DNA of 64,000 nucleotides. It comes from DASUPK01 sp963724665 (GTDB taxonomy: Bacteria > Actinomycetota > Thermoleophilia > Solirubrobacterales > 70-9). The notes under the pieces are model-generated. The model made no database searches and had not been told where the DNA came from. It saw only the letters and a list, made by a program, of their open reading frames with translations. The position numbers and the translations under genes were made by a program. The stretch covers positions 186,001-250,000 of the forward strand of contig CAVRVH010000007.1 in NCBI GenBank assembly GCA_963724665.1. Reading direction: 5' to 3'. Shown here piece by piece: positions 7,816 to 15,175 of this stretch. The stretch's first letter is position 1. The number at the start of each line of letters is the position of its first letter.

Positions 7816-7821
7816 TAAGCT
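7816..7821 (+). promoter_or_regulatory. -10 box of cysE
   Basis: TAAGCT is exactly 7 nt before the GTG start of cysE, in the short gap after cysK. cysE may therefore also be made from its own leaderless transcript. Confidence 0.45.
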
Positions 7822-7828
7822 TCTGGGC

Positions 7829-8566
7829 GTGCTCGGACTAGGAACGTTCCGGCGCGTGCTCAAGGAGGTGTCCTGTGACGTCTCCTCCGCGCGCGAGCGC
7901 GATCCCGCGGCACGTGGGATCGGGACGCTCGAGATCCTCACCGGCTGGGCCGGAGTACAGGCGCTGCTCGCCCATCGCGTGGCGCATGCGCTCTGGGAGT
8001 CGGAGGTCCCGCTCGTCCCCCGCGCCATCGCGTACACCAGTCGCGCGATCACCGGGGTGGAGATCCATCCGGCGGCGAGGATCGGCTCGGACTTCTTCAT
8101 CGACCACGGCTCAGGCGTGGTGATCGGAGAGACAGCCGAGATCGGAGACCGAGTGACGCTCTACCAGGGCGTGACCCTGGGCGGCACGGGCTTTGCCCGC
8201 GGCAAGCGCCACCCGTCGCTCGACGACGACGTCACGGTTGGCTCCGGCGCCAAGCTGCTCGGCCCGGTCACCGTCGGGAGGAACGCGAAGGTCGGCGCGA
8301 ACACCGTCGTGATCGAGGACGTACCCCCGCAGACGACGGTCGTCGGCAATCCGGGGCATCCGGTCCGGGTCGAGGGGCGGCCGGTCGAGGGACCCGACAC
8401 CGACTGGATCCATCTTCCCGACCCGATCGCCGAGGCGATGAAGGAGCTCTCGGAGCGGATCGCTGAGCTCGAGAAGCGACTCGCCGATGCGACGGGCGAG
8501 GACGCAACCGAAGCCGACGTGACCGAGCTGCGACCCAAGAAGGGGCCGAGCTCGGCCGGTGGGTGA
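7829..8566 (+). CDS. cysE: Serine O-acetyltransferase
   Basis: CysE acetylates serine with acetyl-CoA, the committed step to cysteine. The 245-residue product has a short helical N-terminus (EPSC-type) and then the left-handed beta-helix hexapeptide repeats from about residue 76: HPAARIGSDFFIDHGSGVVI and GETAEIGDRVTLYQGVTLGG. His80 and the Asp-His pair at 92-93 fit the catalytic dyad. A glutamate-rich coiled tail (about 205-245) goes beyond the usual family length and carries no cysteine-synthase-binding Ile at the end, so the classic CysE-CysK complex may not form. The next gene overlaps its end by 8 nt. Confidence 0.93.
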   Translation: MLGLGTFRRVLKEVSCDVSSARERDPAARGIGTLEILTGWAGVQALLAHRVAHALWESEVPLVPRAIAYTSRAITGVEIHPAARIGSDFFIDHGSGVVIGETAEIGDRVTLYQGVTLGGTGFARGKRHPSLDDDVTVGSGAKLLGPVTVGRNAKVGANTVVIEDVPPQTTVVGNPGHPVRVEGRPVEGPDTDWIHLPDPIAEAMKELSERIAELEKRLADATGEDATEADVTELRPKKGPSSAGG

Positions 8567-9194
8567 CCGCGTCCTCAAGCTGCTCGCACCGATCCTGACG
8601 CTGCTCGCGCTGTTGGCGCTCGCTTCGTGCGGCGGGAGCAACGACGGTGGAAGCACGAGTCCCGCGACCGGCAATCCCGCCGAAGAGGCCCAGGTCGCTC
8701 AGGTCATCCGGACCTCGATCATGAGCTCCGACCCAGCCGACTGCCTCAAGCTGGAGACGCTGCGCTTCATGGAGCAGATCCACTTCACCAGGGGCCAGAC
8801 CGCGGTCAAGGCCTGTCAGGCGGACGCCCCCGACACCAGTGACGATCCCGACTCGATCGACGTCAAGAACGTGGTCATCCAAGGCGACAGAGCCAGAGCG
8901 GACGCCTCGTTCGCCGGTGGCGGCTTCGACGGCTCGACTCTTGCGCTCGCGCTGACCAAGGAGGGCGATCAGTGGAAGCTCGACGAGATCACCGCCGTAC
9001 CCCACTTCGATCTCCAGGCTTTCGAAAAGGCCTTCACCCAGCGGCTCGTCACCAACGAGGGGGTCCAGGCCCAGGCAGTCGGCTGCATCACCAACGCCCT
9101 CAACCAGGCCGGCCCGACCGTGGTCAAGGCCGCCCTGATCAGCGGCAACTCCTCCCATCTGCTCAACCTGATCGGGCCCTGCCTTTCCGGCTAG
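8559..9194 (+). CDS. Lipoprotein, tandem paralogue 1
   Basis: The 211-residue product has a signal peptide with lipobox ALASC, a Gly/Ser linker, then an alpha+beta domain with motif DTSDDPDSIDV, a Gly-Phe-Asp-Gly-Ser turn and GDQWKLDEI. Helix-turn-strand order and the WKLD motif suggest an NTF2/DUF4878-like fold. Conserved Cys residues (DCLKLE, KACQAD, GCITN, PCLSG) may pair. GTG at 8559 overlaps the end of cysE. The next gene is a paralogue with the same layout. The role is unknown; it is probably a membrane-anchored extracellular protein. Confidence 0.75.
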   Translation: MGDRVLKLLAPILTLLALLALASCGGSNDGGSTSPATGNPAEEAQVAQVIRTSIMSSDPADCLKLETLRFMEQIHFTRGQTAVKACQADAPDTSDDPDSIDVKNVVIQGDRARADASFAGGGFDGSTLALALTKEGDQWKLDEITAVPHFDLQAFEKAFTQRLVTNEGVQAQAVGCITNALNQAGPTVVKAALISGNSSHLLNLIGPCLSG

Positions 9195-9797
9195 ATGCGT
9201 CGCGTCCGCCTGCCCCTGATCCTGCTCGCCTCGATCTCCACGGCGGCCCTGCTCGCGGCGTGCGGAGGCGGTGGCGGCAACGACGAAAACGCACAGATCA
9301 CCGACCTGATCCAGACCTCGGTGAAGAGCACGGACCCCGCTGACTGCACGAAGCTCCAGACCCAGCAGTTCGTCGAGCAGACGGAGCTCCAGTCCGGACA
9401 GGCGGCGCTCCAGCAGTGCCAGAAGGACGCCTCCGACACGAGCGACAACCCGGACTCGGTCGACGTCACCCATGTCACCTCGAGCGGCGATACGGGCTCG
9501 GCGGACGTGACCTTCCACGGCGGGAGCTTCGACGGCTCGACGCTGACCGTGGCCGTCAGCAAGGACGGCGACCAGTGGAAGCTCGACAAGATCACCGACA
9601 TCCCCAACTTCAACTTCCCCGGAATGGTCCAGGCGCTCTCCGTGAAGCTGAACTCCGACAGCACCATTCCGCCCCAGGTGGCCTCCTGCATCAGCCACGC
9701 CTTCGACAACGCGGGCGCGGACCAGGTGAAGAGCATCATCCTGAGCGGCAGCGGCGACAAGCTCACGGCGCTCTTCTCGACCTGCGCGCCATCATGA
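9195..9797 (+). CDS. Lipoprotein, tandem paralogue 2
   Basis: This 200-residue lipoprotein (lipobox LLAAC) starts on the base after the previous stop. It shares the same core with its neighbour: STDPADC, DTSDNPDSVDV, FDGSTLTVAVSKDGDQWKLD and the cysteine positions (DCTKLQ, QQCQKD, SCISH, TCAPS). The pair arose by tandem duplication. Most divergence is in the loop between the acidic motif and the WKLD strand. Both probably sit on the outer membrane leaflet. Function unknown. Confidence 0.75.
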   Translation: MRRVRLPLILLASISTAALLAACGGGGGNDENAQITDLIQTSVKSTDPADCTKLQTQQFVEQTELQSGQAALQQCQKDASDTSDNPDSVDVTHVTSSGDTGSADVTFHGGSFDGSTLTVAVSKDGDQWKLDKITDIPNFNFPGMVQALSVKLNSDSTIPPQVASCISHAFDNAGADQVKSIILSGSGDKLTALFSTCAPS

Positions 9798-9852
9798 AAC
9801 GGGTTGCGCTTTCGCGCACCCTCGCATGAACTGAGCGGGCCGAAGCGGCGAC

Positions 9853-9858
9853 TATCCT
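9853..9858 (+). promoter_or_regulatory. -10 box of pcrA
   Basis: TATCCT lies 6 nt before the GTG start of pcrA and there is no ribosome site. Confidence 0.45.
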
Positions 9859-9864
9859 CGCTTC

Positions 9865-12075
9865 GTGCCCGACGCGAAGCCGATAGAGGTAGGCGCCGAC
9901 CAGGTCGAGCGCCTGCTCGCGGGTCTCAACGGCCCGCAGCGCGAAGCCGTCACCTTCGGTGAGGGCCCGCTGCTGATCCTCGCCGGAGCCGGGTCGGGCA
10001 AGACCCGCGCGCTGACTCACCGGATCGCCTGGCTGCTCGCCACGGGCCGAGCCCATCCGAACCAGATCCTGGCGATCACCTTCACCAACAAGGCCGCCAA
10101 CGAGATGCGGGAGCGGGTCTCGGCGCTGGTGGGCGGGGTATCGCGGCGGATGTGGGTGATGACCTTCCATGCCGCCTGCGCCCGGCTGCTTCGGATCGAG
10201 GCCGAGCGGCTGGGCTACACCAGCCGGTTCACGATCTACGACGAGGCCGACTCGCTGCGGATGCTGAAGCGCTGCCTGGATGAGCTCGAGGTCGACACCA
10301 AGCGCTACCCGCCACGCGCTGTCCGCGCCCGGATCTCCGATGCCAAGAACCAGCTGATCGACGCCGAGACCTATCAGGAGCAGGTGGGCGGGGTCTTCGA
10401 GGACATGGTGGGCCAGGCGTATCGCCTGTATGAGCGCCGGATGCTCGATGCCAATTCGATGGACTTCGACGACCTGCTGATGCGGACCGTGAACGTGCTG
10501 GAACTCTTCGAGGACGTCCGGCGCCGCTACCGCGAGCGCTTCCGCTGGATCCTGGTGGACGAGTACCAGGACACCAACCATGCTCAGTACCGGCTGCTGC
10601 AGCTGCTCGCCGGGGAGGACGGGAACCTGACGGTGGTCGGGGACGAGGATCAGTCGGTGTACGGCTTCCGTGGCGCCGAGGTGCGCAACATCCTCGAGTT
10701 CGAGGATGACTTCCCGGACGCGTACGTGGTCAAGCTCGAGCAGAACTACCGCTCCACCGAGACCATCCTGCGTGCCGCCAACGCCGTCATCTCCCACAAC
10801 ACCGGCCGCCTCGGAAAGCATCTCTGGTCGGACCTCGGCGAGGGCGAGAAGATTCACGTCACCGAGCTCGAGGATGAGCACGCCGAGGCGCGGTTCGTCG
10901 CCGGCGAGATCGAGGAGCTGATCGGCCAACACGGCATGACGCGCGATGAGATCGCGGTCTTCTACCGGACCAACGCGCACAGCCGGGTGCTCGAGGACAT
11001 CCTGGTCCGCTACGAGCTGCCCTACCAGGTGATCGGCGGGACCAAGTTCTACGAGCGTGCGGAGATCAAGGACGCGATCGCATACCTGCAGCTGCTCGTC
11101 AATCCGGCCGATGAGGTGAGCTTTTCTCGCGTAATCAACTCGCCGCGGCGCGGCATCGGCGACACCAGCCAGGGGCGCCTGCTGGCCCACGCCAACACGA
11201 CCGGGCGGACGATCTGGGAGATCGCATTGGAGAAGGAGACGGTCCCCGGGCTGTCAGCCGCGGCGATGAAGTCGATCGGCCGGTTCACCGAGCTGATCGA
11301 GGAGCTCCGCGCCGAGTTCGAGAACGGCTCCGTCGCGGAGCTGCTGCGCGCCCTGCTCGAGCGCTCGGGTTACCTCGACGCGCTACGGGCCGAGCGGACG
11401 ATCGAGGCCGAGGGCAGGATCGAGAACCTCGAGGAGCTCGTCGGCGTGGCCGCTGAGTTCGACGCGAACCGCGAGGTCGAGGGCCCCTCTGAGATCGCGC
11501 CTCTGGAGGAGTTCCTCCAGGCGATCTCCCTCTACACCGACCAGGACGACATCAGCAAGGACGAGTCGAAGGTGACCCTGATGACCCTCCACAACGCGAA
11601 GGGCCTCGAGTACGACGCCGTCTTCATCATCGGCTGTGAGGAGGGTGTGTTCCCGCACTCGCGCTCCCTCGAGGAGGGCAACGAGGAGGAGGAGCGCCGT
11701 CTCGCCTACGTCGGGATCACGCGAGCCCGCAAGCGGCTGTGGATGACCCACGCGCGCAGCCGGCGGATGTTCGCCGGGCGCGAGACAGGCTTCCCGTCAC
11801 GCTTTCTCTCCGAGCTGCCCGACGACCTCGTGGAGCGCGAGGGGACCCAGGAGCAGGCGATCACCGGCTGGTCGCTCGGCGGATCCACCGGCCCGACCCC
11901 CAAGGCCGATCCGTCGCTCTCGTTTGCGACTGGCGACGACATCGTGCACGCAAGCTTCGGCGACGGGGTGGTGACCGCGGTGGAGCCGGGTGGGGTGGTT
12001 GTCGTCCGCTTCGCCAGCGATGGTGCCGAGCGCAAGCTGATGGCGGACTACGCACCCTTGAGGAAGGCGAGCTGA
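9865..12075 (+). CDS. pcrA: ATP-dependent DNA helicase PcrA/UvrD
   Basis: A 736-residue superfamily 1 helicase that unwinds DNA 3' to 5' in repair and replication restart. Motif I GAGSGKTRAL is near residue 41-47. Motif II DEYQDTNHAQ is near 232, motif III GDEDQSVYGFRGA near 260, motif IV QNYRSTETIL near 293. Motif V, TLMTLHNAKGLEYDAVFI, is near 570 and motif VI, RRLAYVGITRARKRLW, near 610. The tail (about 690-736) is a Tudor-like domain with VHASFGDGVVTAVEPGGVVV, as in PcrA, which contacts RNA polymerase. The start GTG has no Shine-Dalgarno. folD overlaps its stop (TGATG). Confidence 0.95.
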   Translation: MPDAKPIEVGADQVERLLAGLNGPQREAVTFGEGPLLILAGAGSGKTRALTHRIAWLLATGRAHPNQILAITFTNKAANEMRERVSALVGGVSRRMWVMTFHAACARLLRIEAERLGYTSRFTIYDEADSLRMLKRCLDELEVDTKRYPPRAVRARISDAKNQLIDAETYQEQVGGVFEDMVGQAYRLYERRMLDANSMDFDDLLMRTVNVLELFEDVRRRYRERFRWILVDEYQDTNHAQYRLLQLLAGEDGNLTVVGDEDQSVYGFRGAEVRNILEFEDDFPDAYVVKLEQNYRSTETILRAANAVISHNTGRLGKHLWSDLGEGEKIHVTELEDEHAEARFVAGEIEELIGQHGMTRDEIAVFYRTNAHSRVLEDILVRYELPYQVIGGTKFYERAEIKDAIAYLQLLVNPADEVSFSRVINSPRRGIGDTSQGRLLAHANTTGRTIWEIALEKETVPGLSAAAMKSIGRFTELIEELRAEFENGSVAELLRALLERSGYLDALRAERTIEAEGRIENLEELVGVAAEFDANREVEGPSEIAPLEEFLQAISLYTDQDDISKDESKVTLMTLHNAKGLEYDAVFIIGCEEGVFPHSRSLEEGNEEEERRLAYVGITRARKRLWMTHARSRRMFAGRETGFPSRFLSELPDDLVEREGTQEQAITGWSLGGSTGPTPKADPSLSFATGDDIVHASFGDGVVTAVEPGGVVVVRFASDGAERKLMADYAPLRKAS

Positions 12076-12953
12076 TGGCGGCGAGGGTGATCGACGGCAA
12101 GGCGGTCGCGGCGTCGGTGCGCGAGCGCGTCCGCGGCGAGGTCGAGGAGCTCACGGCCGAACTGGGCAGGCCGCCTGGTCTAGCCACGGTTCTGGTCGGC
12201 GACGATCCTGCCTCCGCCATCTACGTGCGCCGCAAGCGCGAGGCCTGTGAGGAGGTCGGCATCCGTTCCTTCCACCATGAGCCTGACGGCTCTATCTCCC
12301 AGGAGGAGCTGCTCGATCTCGTGCACGAGCTGAACGAATCCGACGAAGTCGACGGCATCCTCGTGCAGCTGCCGCTGCCGGACCAGATCGACTCCGCCGC
12401 CATCGTCAATGCGCTCGACCCCGACAAGGACGTCGACGGGCTCACGCCGATCAGCGCGGGCAGGCTGGCTCGCGGCGAGCCCGGCCTGGTGCCGTGCACG
12501 CCGCAGGGAATCATGGAGCTGCTCGCCTCCGCCGGTGTTGACCCGGCGGGCAAGGAGGCGGTGATCGTCGGCCGATCGAATCTCGTCGGCCGTCCGGTCT
12601 TCTCCCTGCTGCTCGGCGCGAGCGCCACCGTGACGATCTGCCACAGCCGCACGCGCGACCTGGGAGAGGTCTGCCGGCGGGCTGAGATCCTGATCGCGGC
12701 GGCCGGCAAGCCCAAGCTGATCGGCGGCGACATGATCCGCCCGGGCGCCACGGTGATCGACGTCGGCACCAACCGGACCGACGACGGGTTGGTGGGGGAC
12801 GTGGACTTCGAGGCCGCGGTCGAGGTCGCCGGGGCGATCACGCCCGTGCCGGGCGGCGTGGGCCCGATGACGATCGCGATGCTGCTGTCCAACACCGTTG
12901 AGGCGGCACGGCGTCGCCATCAGGCGGCCGCCACAAAAACCGCGGCCGGATAA
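12075..12953 (+). CDS. folD: Methylenetetrahydrofolate dehydrogenase / cyclohydrolase
   Basis: FolD converts 5,10-methylene-THF to 10-formyl-THF with NADP. The 292-residue product begins MAARVIDGKAVAASV. YVRRK (Tyr50, Lys54) is the catalytic pair. GILVQLPLP, PCTPQGIMELL, GRSNLVGRPVF (dinucleotide site) and TPVPGGVGPMT are all intact. The ATG overlaps the pcrA stop in TGATG, so translation is coupled. A longer in-frame extension upstream is only the antisense/other-frame part of pcrA and is not the start. Confidence 0.95.
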   Translation: MAARVIDGKAVAASVRERVRGEVEELTAELGRPPGLATVLVGDDPASAIYVRRKREACEEVGIRSFHHEPDGSISQEELLDLVHELNESDEVDGILVQLPLPDQIDSAAIVNALDPDKDVDGLTPISAGRLARGEPGLVPCTPQGIMELLASAGVDPAGKEAVIVGRSNLVGRPVFSLLLGASATVTICHSRTRDLGEVCRRAEILIAAAGKPKLIGGDMIRPGATVIDVGTNRTDDGLVGDVDFEAAVEVAGAITPVPGGVGPMTIAMLLSNTVEAARRRHQAAATKTAAG

Positions 12954-13003
12954 GCGCCCAGACTGCTTGAATCCTCCCGTCAAATCCATCGACGGAGGCT
13001 GAC

Positions 13004-13712
13004 TTGGACTCATCAAGGTTGCGTACGGGCGAGATCGTCGCCGGAATCGGCGGTGTCGCTCTGTTCGTGTTCCTGTTCTTCGATTGGTTCGGCGGCGGCG
13101 CGGAGGTGAGCGGCAGCCTGGTCAACGGCACGGCGACCCTCTCGCACCCGGGCATCAGCGGCTGGGATGCCCTGACGGACCTGCCGGGCTTCCTGATCAT
13201 CCTGTCGGGTATCTCGGGGATCGCGTTGGCCTACCTGGCCGCCGCCGGACAGCGAGTGAACATCCCGGTCCGCCGCGGTGCGGTCACAGCGCTGTTGGGC
13301 GCGCTGGCCGTGCTGCTGATTCTCTGGCGCATGTTCGCCGGCTCGCCGACGCTGAAGATCGGCGTATTCCTGGGTCTCGGAGCCGCAATCGCCATCACGG
13401 CGGGCGCGCTCATGGCCCTCGGCGAGGACGGTTTCGAACCGCTGGTCGCCGTCGCGGGAGGCCGCACGCGAGCCGCCTCGGCATCCGCGCCTGCGGCGAC
13501 GCCGCCACCCGCTCCGGCCGCGGCTCCCGCCAAGAGCGCCTCGGGCTCGAGCGGCTCCAGCACGACCAAGCGCTCGAAGGCGAAGAAGCCGGCCGCGCGC
13601 TCCGGTTCGAAGTCGAAGTCGAAGTCGTCGAGCTCGCGCTCCAGCTCGACCGAAGAAGAAGTCGAGCTCATCTCGCTCGAAGAGCAGCAAGAGCTCCTCG
13701 AGCAAGAAGTAG
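13004..13712 (+). CDS. 4-TM membrane protein, array member 1, with Ser/Lys tail and frame break
   Basis: Four membrane helices are visible: residues about 8-27, 60-80, 88-108 and 113-135. After the first comes FFDWFGGG, the counterpart of LPW-G in its neighbours. An Ala/Pro linker and a Ser/Lys-rich tail follow (KRSKAKKPAARSGSKSKSKS). Near 13650 one extra base shifts the frame. The next frame reads PKKKSSSSRSKSSKSSSSKK and stops at 13712, clearly the proper basic tail. The uncorrected frame runs on into the next gene and gives a false 428-residue fusion. TTG start at 13004 follows GGAGG. Function unknown; it is the first of four tandem paralogues. Confidence 0.65.
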
Positions 13713-13837
13713 CGGCCGGATTCCGGCCAGGCAGCCGTCGCGCTCGGTGGGAGCCGGGCGCGACGGCCGTGTTCACATTCCTTCTCCTGTGTAGGGTCAC
13801 GGCGCCCGCTCATGCTGAAACTCGACGGAGGACGAAC

Positions 13838-14290
13838 ATGATTGGAAGGATGTCTCAGGGGCAGTTGATCGCGGCGGTCGCAGCCGCCGTACTGCTGGTT
13901 GCGATGTTCCTCCCCTGGATAGGGGTGAGCGGGTCGTCTCTGCCCTCCGGGGTGACCTTGCCGCCGGGCGTGGCGAACGCCGCCGGCAGCACCTCGGAGA
14001 ACGTCTGGAAGGGCTCGACCCTCGACATCTATCTGCTGATCACCGTGGTCGTGGCGTTCCTCCCGGCGCTCCTCGCCCTCACCGACAGCGCAGAGGAGTT
14101 CTCGTTCGTCTCGGCCGCGACGTTCCTGCTCGGGGTCGTCGCGGTGATCCTGATCGCCGCATTCCTGACGGTGGACTTCCCGGACGGCGCCGATCGCAAG
14201 ATCGGTGCTTTCATCGGCCTGGTGGCCGCCATCGCGGTCGCATACGGCGGATTCAGGGCCATGCAGGAAGAGGTCGCCGGGGAGATATAG
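13838..14290 (+). CDS. 4-TM membrane protein, array member 2
   Basis: A 150-residue integral membrane protein starting MIGRMSQGQLIAAVAAA. Four helices lie at about 9-28, 68-88, 95-115 and 125-143. FLPWIGVSG follows the first, and PDGADRKIGAFIGL precedes the last. The ATG at 13838 has CGGAGG six bases upstream, which decides this start over the longer fused frame. It is homologous to the genes before and after it. There are no catalytic residues. A structural or stress role in the envelope is possible but not shown. Confidence 0.75.
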   Translation: MIGRMSQGQLIAAVAAAVLLVAMFLPWIGVSGSSLPSGVTLPPGVANAAGSTSENVWKGSTLDIYLLITVVVAFLPALLALTDSAEEFSFVSAATFLLGVVAVILIAAFLTVDFPDGADRKIGAFIGLVAAIAVAYGGFRAMQEEVAGEI

Positions 14291-14324
14291 GCTCGGTTCC
14301 GCCCAAAAACGCAGAGGAGGCAAA

Positions 14325-14762
14325 TTGGACGCGAACAGGTTGTCTCAGGGCCAGCTCGTCGCAGCGATCGCGGCGATCGCCCTGTTCATCATCAGCTTTC
14401 TGCCGTGGTTCGGCGTTTCCGGAGCCGTGACGGTCGGCGGGACCACCATCGGCGGATCCAAGAACTTCAGCCTCTGGGAGGCTGAGAATCCGCTCGACAT
14501 CTACCTGCTGATCGTGATTCTCGTCGCGCTGGTGCCGGCCGTGATGGCGCTCACGGGAGACGGTGCGGACGCGCCGATGGCTGCGATGGCGACGACGCTC
14601 CTCGCGGGCGTGGGCACCTTGCTCATCCTGTACCAGGTGTTCGACACCCCGGGCGACGCGGACCGGAAGATCGGCCTGTTCCTCGGCCTGATCGCCTGTG
14701 CCGGGGTCGCCGTGGGCGGCTACCTGACGATGCAGGAGACCTCAGGAGGAGAGCGCTACTGA
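14325..14762 (+). CDS. 4-TM membrane protein, array member 3
   Basis: A 145-residue paralogue of the preceding protein, starting MDANRLSQGQLVAAIAAIAL. The shared motifs are FLPWFGVSG after helix 1, NPLDIYLLIVILVALVPAVMAL (helix 2) and GDADRKIGLFLGL before helix 4. The start is TTG at 14325, placed six bases after GAGGAGG. A longer frame from 14205 overlaps the previous gene and has no ribosome site. It overlaps the next gene's ribosome site, so the array is probably one operon. Confidence 0.75.
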   Translation: MDANRLSQGQLVAAIAAIALFIISFLPWFGVSGAVTVGGTTIGGSKNFSLWEAENPLDIYLLIVILVALVPAVMALTGDGADAPMAAMATTLLAGVGTLLILYQVFDTPGDADRKIGLFLGLIACAGVAVGGYLTMQETSGGERY

Positions 14763-14770
14763 ACCGTGGT

Positions 14771-15175
14771 TTGCGGCCTGGCGAGCTGGTCGGGGCCATC
14801 GGCGGCCTCGGCCTGCTCGTCGCCGGCTTCCTGCCCTGGTACTCGGCCGGAGGCGTGGACGCCACCGCCTGGCAGGCGTTCAGCGTCACCGATTTGATCC
14901 TGGCCGCCGCGGCGGTGATGGGGATGTCCGTGGCGGCCTGCGTGCTCTTCGGCATCTCGGTGAGCTACCCGGTAGCCGGGTCCTCCGTCGCGACCGGGTT
15001 CGGCGCGGTGGCCGTCGTGCTGATCGTGATCCGCATGATCGATCCGCCCGGCACCGGGGATCCGAGCGTCGAGATCGGCGCCTGGATCGGCCTCGGCTCC
15101 GCGTTCGCCATCACGATCGGTGGCTACCTGGGGATGCAGCCGCTAAAGCCCCCGAAGGCTGCCTCAGCCCGCTAG
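14771..15175 (+). CDS. 4-TM membrane protein, array member 4
   Basis: A 134-residue membrane protein with FLPWYSAGG after helix 1 and SVEIGAWIGLGSAFAITIGG at helix 4, the layout of its three upstream paralogues. From alignment with their MDANRLSQG starts, the true start may be CTG at 14759 (LNRGLRPGEL), which follows AGGAGGA by eight bases and overlaps the previous stop. TTG at 14771 is the conservative choice. The 3' end overlaps the convergent GMC oxidoreductase by 12 nt. Confidence 0.7.
   Translation: MRPGELVGAIGGLGLLVAGFLPWYSAGGVDATAWQAFSVTDLILAAAAVMGMSVAACVLFGISVSYPVAGSSVATGFGAVAVVLIVIRMIDPPGTGDPSVEIGAWIGLGSAFAITIGGYLGMQPLKPPKAASAR

Noticed and set aside
8268..9698. Long minus-strand ORF opposite cysE and the lipoproteins
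   Set aside because: It is a high-GC shadow of plus-strand genes with clear lipoboxes and hexapeptide repeats; it has no recognisable motif.
13004..14290. A single 428-residue membrane fusion protein
   Set aside because: The linking part is an out-of-frame reading of a Ser/Lys tail. The next frame ends it properly at 13712, and a strong ribosome site precedes the ATG at 13838.
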